Assembly: GCA_030998225.1 (NCBI GenBank)
Contig: JAPYXD010000714.1
Location: 806,001-870,000 of the forward strand
Source of the DNA: Diplolepis rosae
Taxonomy: Eukaryota; Arthropoda; Insecta; Hymenoptera; Diplolepididae
Reading direction: 5' to 3'
Length of the DNA: 64,000 bases
Positions within the stretch are counted from its first letter, which is position 1; every line of letters starts with the position of its first letter. The translations under genes and the position numbers were made by a program. The notes under the pieces are model-generated. The model did not search any database. It was not told the origin of the DNA and was given only the letters and a program-made list of their open reading frames with translations. This document shows, piece after piece, positions 54,377 to 64,000 of this stretch.

Positions 54377-54773
54377 ATATTCTTCTTTATCACTTGTTTC
54401 TAAGTGTCCCTCCTTAGAACAATCGTCCACGAAGAAAATTATAAGGGCCTTTGGTCCGATAAGCAGGCACAGTGTTCGATTGGTGATTGCGTCATGCCTT
54501 GATGTGCCATTGTGTGTGTGATTCGCGGAGGCTTCAGGTATCTCAAATAAGTGTTCTAGACCCTCTTATTTATTGTTGTCAAAAGGGTATTTTTTTATTT
54601 TCACTACTAGTAATATTATACTGCATCTGTTTAAGGATGGCTTCATCGGATGAGAAAATTTTCATCTTAATTGGGCAGAGCTTTTTTCTGTTTTGTCTCT
54701 TGCCTTGGTGTCTTGTTCATTGCGATTCATCCAGCTCAAGCTGTGTTCTATGAAGATTATCATATTATTAAAT
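54377..54773. other. Intergenic sequence, no gene recognised
   Basis: The frame at 54,487-54,753 is Cys/Leu/Ser-rich without recognisable content. Confidence 0.3.
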
Positions 54774-54998
54774 TGCTAACTACCTTGTTGAAAGTCAGCT
54801 CAGAGGGCAGTCAGCTCGTATCAATCGTGCCCAGGGCATTTTCGGAGTTTGGGGCCAAGGTAGGCCCCGGATTGATGTTTTTGGGCCCCAGTCCTTGGCT
54901 TCTTTGAAGCAGGCGGCTATAAGTTACCAGGAGGCCGCTTGTGAGCGAGCGGTGGAACTGTTGTCGCTCGTTAACACGCATGTGGCCACGCCCTAGGT
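54774..54998 (+). other. Unrecognised 74-codon open frame in a GC-richer patch
   Basis: A frame with ordinary protein-like composition (IFGVWGQGRPRIDVFGPQSL, then LKQAAISYQEAACERAVELL) runs from just after a TAA to a TAG near 54,997. It looks like the C-terminal end of something larger. I do not recognise it; retroelement gag is one possibility. Signal-peptide-like frames overlapping it look accidental. Confidence 0.25.
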
Positions 54999-54999
54999 G

Positions 55000-55545
55000 T
55001 CCTAAGTTGCAGTTCTTGTGTAAAGTGTCCTCCGGATTTTTACATTCTAACGTAGTATTGGTTTTATAATTTTCTCTTTGTTTGTTTCCAGTAATTCTAG
55101 AGAAGCGGGGTGGTTTTGCCTCTATAGCACATTTCTGCGCCTAGGCCTAGTGATAAGAGAAGTGATATAATATTATTATAGTAAGAGTACTTATTTAGTT
55201 TTAGTTCTGATGAATATTTCTAGCTTATATGCTAATTTTTACTAGTATTAATTTTTTTCGTTGTAAATGATTTTTCCATCTCATTAAACATATTGGATAT
55301 CTATACTGCCTAAGAGACACGTAGGTGGGGGTATTTCAGCACTTCCTTACTTTTCCTTAATGAAGAAACCCCCTCTGCTGGTCTCTTTTATTTTTTTGCA
55401 CTTTTTAATCTCCTTTTATGTCTTGTTCCTTTTCCTATTTATTCCTTTAGAAATAAAAAAGAGAATGTAACTATGATTTGCATATAATTATATGTATAAC
55501 CATTTATAACACAGGCCCACAAAACAAAAGTGCAATGAACTTTAC
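55000..55545. other. AT-rich spacer
   Basis: No gene recognised. Confidence 0.3.
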
Positions 55546-55585
55546 ATGTGAGTACACCAAGCCTATGGATTTTGAGCCACTGTAT

Positions 55586-55815
55586 CCGAATCTGGTCTCA
55601 GAATTTCCCCTGTACCCCCCAGTTTTGCCCTAGCCTAGGGGGAATGCGTGAAATCTTAGAAATTTCAGTATCTGTGAAAGCGATTTTGATCTGCGCAATA
55701 TTAAATAGAACGATAATCTTTCCACGTATCTCGAGTCGCTTAGTTCGAATCTGACTGTAGAATTTCCCTAGAGTATCTGAGAATTCCACTAGCCTAGGGA
55801 AAAAAGTGTTGAGCT
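55586..55815. repeat. Two imperfect direct copies of a ~70-bp unit
   Basis: CGAATCTG, AGAATTTCCC and CTAGCCTAGGG(G) occur in the same order at about 55,586-55,655 and 55,745-55,815. Confidence 0.5.
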
Positions 55816-56089
55816 GAGCAAAACTTGCGATTTCTGGAAGGTTCTATTTTTGCGCAAGAAAGCTTATATATTTTCATATTTACACATTCCTTTGTCTCTC
55901 CACATCCTGTCCCTTATTTATTCTGAACTTACATTAATTCTGATTTATGAGTTTTCTTTTCATATCATTTTAATCTTATTTATAACGTGGCGACCCAGAA
56001 AGATGAAGGATTCACATTATAACAATGAAGAAGGCTCAATAGGGTTATGGTTACTTAACTAATTTTTCAATTGTTACAAAGATTACCCA

Positions 56090-59000
56090 CTTCATAAATT
56101 TATTACCTCAGATGCATTGATACGCAATGGATATGACATCGTAAAAATAAACCACTAAGCGCTCAACTCACACGTGTTAAGCACCGCCTAATATAATCTC
56201 AAAGATAATTTAAAATTCGCGCCTAAAACTGGTTACAAAATATTGCACATATTACACACTTATTTTTGCACACATGTAAGTTCACCCACGCGAAATTTTA
56301 CATTAATAATATATACAAAATCAATTTTATTTTTTCTGGTCAAAAATAGAATGGTTATTATAGCGCAATGAGATGTCGCCAAACTCTCATCTTATAAGTG
56401 AGAACATGTTGTAATAACATGCCGAATAATCAATACATTATACGTGTTTCTGAATTACTAAATAGTTAACCTTGCGCTTAAGAAGCTTTCCGAAATTTTG
56501 AAAATACGCGCCCGGCCTTAGTTACACGAAAATTTAACTCAAAGAATGAATGCATACGTTTTTCATTTATATTTTCAGCCTGAAAATAGCTTGTACTCAG
56601 CTGCATTGATACGCAATGAAAATGATATCACATAACAAGCCACTAAACGATAAACTCATACGCGATTTCCGTCGCTTAATATAGTCTCTGAAAAGATTCG
56701 CGCCTTGGAATTGGTTATAAGAACCTAAAATACGTTACACGCTTATCCTTGCACACATTATAAATATGCACGGGAAATTAATTTTATTAATTTTAAAACT
56801 CATACTAAATTCATTTATCTTTCCGGCCTGAAAATGTCTCATATTCGGCTTTATCGATAACCTATGAATATGAGATCGCAAAAATAAGCCGCTAAGCGTT
56901 CAACTGATACGCGAGAACCGCCGTCGAATACAGTAAGTTTGCACACGCGAAATTATTACATTAATAATATATATAAAATCCAGTTATTTTTCTTGGTAAA
57001 AAATGTATTATATTCGGTCGCACTAATCCAAAATAGATACTATTACGTAATAACAAGCCGCTAAGCGCTCATCACATATGTGAGAACATGTTTTAATAAC
57101 ATGCGGAATATTGGATGTATATGTGAAAACATGTTTTAATAACATGCTGAACAATTGATACTATTACGTAAAAACAAGCCGCTAAGCGCTCATCTCATAT
57201 GTGAGAACATGTTTTAATAACATGCTGAAAAATGGATATATTATACGTGTCTTCTGAATTACAAAATAGCTTATCGACGCGTTAATAATATAACATAACT
57301 TTTATGCTAAACGTTCTTCGCATAATTGCTAAACTTGCGCTTAAGAAACTCTCCGAGATATTTAAAAATACGCGGCCGACCTTACTTACACGCTAATTTT
57401 TTTAAAAAATACATACATATTGCAATTATATTTTCGGCCTGCAAATAGCTTTTAGTCAGCTGCATTGATACGCTATGAAAAAATAAGCCGCTAAGCGCTA
57501 AACTCACGCGCGAGAACCGTCGCTTAATATAGTCTCTGAAAGATTCGCGCCTTGGAATTGGTTATAAGAACCTAAAATACGTTACACGCTTATCCCTGCA
57601 TACATTATTATTGTGCACGTGAGATTTATTTTGTTATTTTATAACTCATACCAAATTCATCTACATTCTCGGCCTGGAATATATCTTATATTCAGCTCTA
57701 TCGATAAGCTATGAATATGATATCGATAAGCTATGAATATGATATCGAAAAAATAAGCCGCTAAGCGTTCAACTAATACGCGAGAACCGCCGTCTAATAC
57801 TGTAAACTTACACACGCGAAATTTTACATTAATAATATATACAAAATCCAGTTATTTTTCTGGTAAAAAATGTATTATATGCGGTCGCACCAGTCCAAAA
57901 TAGATACTATTACGTAATAACAAGCCGCTAACACGCGAGAACCGTCGCTTAATATAATCTCCGAAATATTAGCGCCATGAAATTTGTTATAATAAAATAA
58001 AATAAGTTACACGCTTATACATTCAAACATTATATTTATGCAAGCGAAATAAATTTTATTAATTTAAAACTCATATCAAATTCATTTATCTTTTCGTCCT
58101 GAAAATGTCTCATATTCAGCTTTATCGATAAGCTATGAATATGAGATCGAAAAAATAAGCCGCTAAGCGTTCAACTCATACGCGAGAACCGTCGCTTAAT
58201 ATAGTCTCTGAAAGATTCGCGCCTTGGAATTGGTTATAAGAACATAAAATACGTTACACGCTTATCCTTGCACACATTATATTTATGCACGCGAAATTAA
58301 TTTTATTAATTTAAAACTCATACCAAATTCATTTTCTTTTCGGCCTGAAAATGTCTCATATTCAGCTTTATCGATAAGCTATGAATGTGAGATCGAAAAA
58401 ATAAGCCGCTAAGCGTTCAACTCATACGCGAGAACCGCCGTCTAATACAATCTCCAAGATAATTAAAAATTAGCGCGTGCCATCGTTTACAAAATATTGC
58501 ACACATTACACACTTTTTGCACACATGTAAGTTTACACACGCGAAATTTTACATTAATAATATATACAAAATCCAGTTATTTTTCTGGTAAAAAATGTAT
58601 TATATTCGGTCGCATCAATCCAAAATAGATACTATTACGTAATAACAAGCCGCTATGCGCTCATCTCATATGTGAAAACATGTTTTAATAACATGCTGAA
58701 CAATAGATACTATTACGTAAAAACAAGCCGCTAAGCGCTCATCTCATATGTGAGAACATGTTTTAATAACATGCTGAACAATGGATATATTATACGTGTC
58801 TTCTGAATTACAAAATAGCTTATCGACGCGTTAATAATATAACATAACTTTTATGCTAAACGTTCTTCGCATAATTGCTAAACTTGCGCTTAAGAAACTC
58901 TCCGAGTTTTTTAAAAATACTCGGCCGATCTTACTTACACGCTAATTTTACTTTTAAAAAATACATACATATTGCAATTATATTTTCGGCCTGCAAATAG

Positions 59001-62000
59001 CTTTTAGTCAGCTACCTTGATACGCTATGAAAAATGATATCACAAAAATAAGCCGCTAAGCGCTAAACTCACACGCGAGAACCGTCGCTTAATATAGTCT
59101 CTGAAAGATTCGCGCCTTGGAATTGGTTATAAGAACCTAAAATACGTTACACGCTTATCCCTGCATACATTATTATTGTGCACGTGAGATTTATTTTGTT
59201 ATTTTATAACTCATACCAAATTCATCTACATTCTCGGCCTGGAATATATCTTATATTCAGCTCTATCGATAAGCTATGAATATGATATTGAAAAAATAAG
59301 CCGCTAAGCGTTCAACTAATATGCGAGAACCGCAGTCTAATACTGTAAGTTTACACACGCGAAATTTTTCATTAATAATATATACAAAATCCAGTTATTT
59401 TTCTGGTAAAAAATGTATTATATTCGGTCGCATCAATCCAAAATAGATACTATTACGTAATAACAAGCCGCTATGCGCTCATCTCATATGTGAAAACATG
59501 TTTTAATAACATGCTGAACAATAGATACTATTACGTAAAAACAAGCCGCTAAGCGCTCATCTCATATGTGAGAACATGTTTTAATAACATGCTGAACAAT
59601 GGATATATTATACGTGTCTTCTGAATTACAAAATAGCTTATCGACGCGTTAATAATATAACATAACTTTTATGCTAAACGTTCTTCGCATAATTGCTAAA
59701 CTTGCGCTTAAGAAACTCTCCGAGTTTTTTAAAAATACGCGGCCGACCTTACGTACACGCTAATTTTACTTTTAAAAAATACATACATATTGCAATTATA
59801 TTTTCGGCCTGCGAATAGCTTTTAGTCAGCTGCGTTGATACGCTATGAAAAATGATATCACAAAAATAAGCCGCTAAGCGCTAAACTCACACGCGAGAAC
59901 CGTCGCTTAATACAATCTCCGAAAAATTCGCGCCTTGGAATTGGTTATAAGAACATAAAATACGTTACACGCTTATCCCTGCATACATTATTATTGTGCA
60001 CGTGAGATTTATTTTGTTATTTTATAACTCATACCAAATTCATTTACATTCTCGGCCTGGAATATGTCTTATTTTCAGCTCTATCGATAAGCTATGAATA
60101 TGATATCGAAAACATAAGCGGCTAAGCGTTCAACTACTACGCGAGAACCGCCGTCTAATACTGTAAGCTTACACATGCGAAATTTTATATTAATAATATA
60201 TACAAAATCCAGTTATTTTTTCTGGTAAAAAATGTATTATATTCGGTCGCACCAATCCAAAATAGATTCTATTACGTAATAACAAGCCGCTAAGCGCTCA
60301 TCTCATATGTGAGAACATGTTTTAATAACATGCTGAACAATGGATATATTATACGTGTCTTCTGAATTACAAAATAGCTTATCGACGCGTTAATAATATA
60401 ACATAACTTTTATGCTAAACGTTCTTCGCATAATTGCTAAACTTGCGCTTAAGAAACTCTCCGAGTTTTTTAAAAATACGCGGCCGACCTTACGTACACG
60501 CTAATTTTACTTTTAAAAAATACATACATATTGCAATTATATTTTCGGCCTGCGAATAGCTTTTAGTCAGCTGCGTTGATACGCTATGAAAAATGATATC
60601 ACAAAAATAAGCCGCTAAGCGCTAAACTCACACGCGAGAACCGTCGCTTAATACAATCTCCGAAAAATTCGCGCCTTGGAATTGGTTATAAGAACATAAA
60701 ATACGTTACACGCTTATCCCTGCATACTTTATTATTGTGCACGGGAGATTTATTTTGTTATTTTATAACCCATACCAAATTCATTTACATTCTCGGCCAG
60801 GAATATGTCTTATTTTCAGCTCTATCGATAAGCTATTAATATGATATCTAAAACATAAGCCTCTAAGCGTTCAACTACTACGCGAGAACCGCCGTCTAAT
60901 ACTGTAAGCTTACACATGCGAAATTTTACATTAATAATATATACAAAAATCCAGTTATTTTTTCTGGTAAAAAATGTATTATATTCAGTCGCACCAATCC
61001 AAAATAGATACTATTACGTAATAACAAGCCGCTAAGCACTCATCACACATGTGAGAACAGGTTTCAATAACATGCGGAATATTGGATACATTATACGTGT
61101 CTTCTGAATTACAAAATAGCTTATCGACGCGTTAATAATATAACATAACTTTTATGCTAAACGTTCTTCGCATAATTGCTAAACTTGCGCTTAAGAAACT
61201 CTCCGAGTTTTTTAAAAATACGCGGCCGACCTTACGTACACGCTAATTTTACTTTTAAAAAATACATACATATTGCAATTATATTTTCGGCCTGCGAATA
61301 GCTTTTAGTCAGCTGCGTTGATACGCTATGAAAAATGATACCACAAAAATAAGCCGCTAAGCGCTAAACTCACACGCGAGAACTTTGCTTAATACAATCG
61401 CCGAAAAATTCGCGCCTTGGAATTGGTTATAAGAACATAAAATACATTACACGCTTATCCTTGCACACATTATAATTATACACTCGAAATTAATTTTATT
61501 AATTTAAAACTCATACCAAATTCATTTATCTTTTCGGCCTGAAAATGTCTTATAATCGGCTTTATCAATAAGCTATGAATATGAGATCGAAAAAATAAGC
61601 CGCTAAGCGCGCAACTAATACGCGAGAACCGTCGCTTAATATAGTCTCTGAAAGATTCGCGCCTTGGAATTGGTTATAAGAACATAAAATACGTTACACG
61701 CTTATCCTTGCACACATTATATTTATGCACGCGAAATTAATTTTATTAATTTAAAACTCATACCAAATTCATTTTCTTTTCGGCCTGAAAATGTCTCATA
61801 TTCAGCTTTATCGATAAGCTATGAATGTGAGATCGAAAAAATAAGCCGCTAAGCGTTCAACTCATACGCGAGAACCGCCGTCTAATACAATCTCCAAGAT
61901 AATTAAAAATTAGCGCGTGCCATCGTTTACAAAATATTGCACACATTACACACTTTTTGCACACATGTAAGTTTACGCACGCGAAATTTTACATTAATAA

Positions 62001-62320
62001 TATATACAAAATCCAGTTATTTTTCTGGTAAAAAATGTATTATATTCGGTCGCATCAATCCAAAATATACCAAATTCCTTTACCTTTTCGGCCTGAAAAG
62101 GTCTTATATTCAGCCATACCGATAAACAATGAATATGACTTCTCAAAAATAAGCCGCGAAGCGCTCAATTTATGTGCGAGAACCTCCGCTTAGTATTCCT
62201 TCCAAGATAATTCGAATTTCGCGCCTACCATTGGTTACAAAATATTGCAAATTTATACGCGCGAATTTTACTGTTCAGTTACATACAAATTTAGTTAGAT
62301 TTTCGGTGTTAAAAAAAAAA
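56090..62320. repeat. Satellite DNA with higher-order structure
   Basis: The word AAGCCGCTAAGCG recurs at least 20 times. The landmark GTGTCTTCTGAATTACAAAA occurs at 57,247, 58,796, 59,614, 60,355 and 61,097, giving spacings of 1,549 (two units), 818, 741 and 742 bp. A diverged copy lies at 56,437. Within a 742-bp unit the AAGCCGCTAAGCG words fall at intervals of about 245, 171 and 326 bp. The 818-bp unit has an extra ~76-bp duplication of the CATATGTGAGAACATG block. Near 61,350-62,150 the 245-bp module is amplified on its own. Both ends decay. AT-rich with CpG-containing words; no open frames. Confidence 0.95.
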
Positions 62321-63134
62321 TAAATAAATAAACATAGCCTTCTTCATTGTGTGTAAAAATGAAATAAAAATTAATTTTCTATAAAGAAATTTGACCTCCA
62401 ATTTAAAAAAATAAAATAAAATATAAAAGTATAACATTTTCCCAGAATTAAAATTGCTTCTTCAGAGGGATTATTCAAACATGTGGTCTGAGACCTTTTT
62501 CTATCTTTTCTTTGAACACTCAAGCATATTCGGGTCTCGAGTAGCCAGGACATAGACCGTGTATGGGGTATGTTTATGCGTTTTGAAACTTGACCCTTCA
62601 CAACAAATGGTCATTGTATATATTAATTTTTTATGCTAGCTTTAAACTGTACTGCTCTCTTTTCCAAAGCAGTTTCCTTTTGACGCTGAACAGAGCGTGC
62701 AGCTAATTCTATCTGCTGCCTCTGTGTCAAAAAAAGGAATCAAGATAATCGGAAAATCAAAGTTCAATTGGTTTTTAAATTCACTCTATTAAGGAAAAAA
62801 AGAAAAAAAAAAAAAAAAAAAAAAAGAAGGAAAGAAAAATCTCCGTCCGCCCGGATTCGCGTGTGTGTGTTCTGTGAAGTGCATACTTCTCAAAGGCTAA
62901 ACAGGAGCCTTTCTTCTTGCTTTTTTGAGGACTGTGGTTTTGGAGCGGCCTGGTTCCTGGACGCCTTGGAGCTTGCCCCAACACATAAGTCCCTTTGCAC
63001 GTTTTTTATAAAATATCATAATTAAGAAAACAAAAAACATAAAAAACAAAAATAAAAATAAAAAATCTAGTTTTTACTATAAATAATGGTTTTTGCACGC
63101 TTACAGCTTAGTCATTAAGTTCCGAAATTTAGCT
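62321..63134. other. Intergenic sequence with a purine run
   Basis: A ~40-bp A/G run lies at 62,797-62,836. A GC-richer patch at 62,840-62,990 (with a short minus-strand frame) is probably part of a retroelement; not recognised. Confidence 0.3.
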
Positions 63135-63175
63135 GGCACTGAAGAGGGCCCCCATTTGTGGCCGAAACGTTTGCC
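63135..63175 (+). ncRNA. Minimal type-I hammerhead-ribozyme-like motif
   Basis: GGCA directly precedes the core box CTGAAGA (consistent with CUGANGA). A GC-rich helix II follows (GGGCC...GGCC, one bulge), then GAA, then ACGTT and TGCC. GGCA and TGCC can form helix I exactly at the core junctions. ACGT is self-complementary and could form helix III between two molecules, the dimeric geometry known for very short hammerheads. The cleavage triplet would be GTT, an allowed NUH. Penelope-like elements and retrozymes are known to carry such ribozymes. No assay evidence; the helices are short. Confidence 0.45.
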
Positions 63176-63457
63176 TATTTAACCCCCCTTTTTTACTTTA
63201 TTATCTTTTTTATCTATTTTATCTTCTTAAACATGATTCTGGTTTTATATATCTAGAACATGTTTGTTCAATAAATTATTCCTGATGGTAATGATCTGAC
63301 CCAATGCCAATACAAAATACAAAAAACGACTAATTTATAAAATAAATTGAGTTCCAAAGTTCAAGTAATATTAATTATTAGAAATTGCCGATAATTCGTA
63401 AGTTCACTTTATCTAGTCGGTAAGGTAGTTCTTTCGCGCCAGTCAGCGATCGTCACA

Positions 63458-63467
63458 CCTCCCCCTT
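63458..63467 (-). promoter_or_regulatory. Polypurine tract of the right-edge Gypsy element
   Basis: Sense AAGGGGGAGG directly before TGTGACGATC. Confidence 0.7.
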
Positions 63468-63595
63468 ATAATAAAGGTATTTCCGATGGAAACGCCTTTT
63501 CCTAAGACTCCCTAAAATGACGAGAGCATGATAAGAAGAATCACATATCGAAGATATAAAGTTTTCCAATTTGAAACACCATAAGTAAAAGTTAA

Positions 63596-64000
63596 CTACG
63601 AATCTACGTAAACGTATGCTTTTTCTAATCGATTCGAATGTACGACTCTCCTTTCATTGGGTTCAACTTGCAATTCGACATTCCGGTCGTCAAAAACTGG
63701 GGTTATCTGATATGGCCCTTCGTAGTAATCTGATAGTTTACACCTTTCTGCAATCGGACGTATTCACCTACCCTGAAAGTGTGGAGATTCAGTTTTTTGT
63801 CATAATTTCTTTTGTACTTTTGTTTGGCTTTATTAATATTTGTAATGGCTTTCCCCTGAGTTTCACTCAATTTGCGAAGAATATCGTCCATATGCTCAAT
63901 GAAAGTGCGCGGAACACACTCTTCCTCAAATTCTGAAGGTATTCTGGCCTTATTGCCAAAAATGAGCTCATGAGGCGTGAATCCGGTAGCTCCATGGGTA
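63596..64000 (-). pseudogene. Ty3/Gypsy integrase C-terminal region (partial)
   Basis: Enters at the window edge with HGATGFTPHELIFGNKARIP, the end of the integrase core common in Gypsy elements. A Lys-rich helix (NINKAKQKYKRNYDKKL) and the VGEYVRLQKG module follow. A one-base frameshift near 63,745 separates these from the GPY module (DYYEGPYQITPVF), which ends at a TAG at 63,596. The catalytic residues lie outside the window. Confidence 0.88.

Larger units (their letters stand above)
63190..64000 (-). mobile_element. 3' part of a Ty3/Gypsy element, continuing off the right edge
   Basis: In minus-strand order: integrase C-terminus, a polypurine tract (AAGGGGGAGG, 63,467-63,458), and an LTR starting TGTGACGATCGC at 63,457. 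The LTR contains a sense TATATAAAA near 63,250 and AATAAA near 63,200. The inner LTR end was not located. Confidence 0.75.

Noticed and set aside
54487..54907. Signal-peptide-like frames (Cys/Leu/Phe-rich)
   Set aside because: Overlapping frames with no homology; the best protein-like frame in the patch is a different one at 54,774-54,998.
56090..62320. CRISPR-like array
   Set aside because: Repeat units are hundreds of bases, without short identical repeats separated by unique spacers, and the context is eukaryotic.
62768..63025. Frame with a poly-Lys start
   Set aside because: Driven by the A/G run at 62,797-62,836; no recognisable protein.

Overview
The window looks like repeat-rich, non-coding insect chromatin. 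It is AT-rich and holds remnants of Tc1/mariner, hAT, THAP-type and Ty3/Gypsy elements, R1-like LINE pieces, tRNA- and 5S-like sequences, and a long satellite array. A hymenopteran or similar insect is my guess from the element mix, not something the sequence proves. I found no intact host protein gene, no rRNA gene and no functional tRNA. All recognisable coding sequence is transposon-derived and nearly all of it is broken.

Layout. 1-350: mariner fragment. 351-9,500: AT-rich sequence with a CAGTACTGG-rich cluster, a 5S-like patch, a 321-bp palindrome, a tRNA-derived SINE head and small fold-backs. 9,822-12,759: a TA-flanked MITE, a hAT-type MITE with a perfect 8-bp target duplication, and a solo LTR inside a (TA)n tract. 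About 12,840-22,170: a degenerate minus-strand Ty3/Gypsy element broken up by a rosa-like (DD41D) mariner, an R1-like LINE tail with poly-A and a 17-bp target duplication, and other inserts. 23,753-26,142: a hAT-like non-autonomous element with an 8-bp target duplication. 26,195-28,556: a deleted Tc1-like element and an internally deleted mariner whose reading frame is still open. 29,928-31,459: a TA-flanked inverted-repeat element carrying a tRNA-like fold-back. 31,772-35,136: a DNA transposon with ~0.5-kb inverted repeats full of AGGTCA motifs, coding for a widespread but poorly named RNase-H-like protein.

35,752-43,526: a minus-strand errantivirus-like element (gag, pol, env) with short LTRs, one truncated, a second rosa-like mariner in pol, and flanking genomic sequence that is inverted between its two sides. 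44,325-45,388: another TA-flanked MITE. About 45,458-50,121: a composite retroelement with a TATA promoter and a LINE-type ORF1, holding a 2.1-kb insert with a THAP-domain exon. 52,083-54,376: a second THAP pseudogene and a fold-back built from TGACGT repeats, with a 1,286-bp mariner nested inside. 56,090-62,320: satellite DNA with a ~742/818-bp higher-order unit. 63,135-63,175: a hammerhead-ribozyme-like motif. 63,190-64,000: the 3' end of another minus-strand Ty3/Gypsy element that runs off the window.

The elements do not act as one pathway; they record successive nested insertions. The best leads are the hammerhead-like motif family (three copies), the satellite with periodic TATCGATA motifs, the AGGTCA-studded transposon, and the mariner derivative that keeps an open frame for a DNA-binding domain without a catalytic core.
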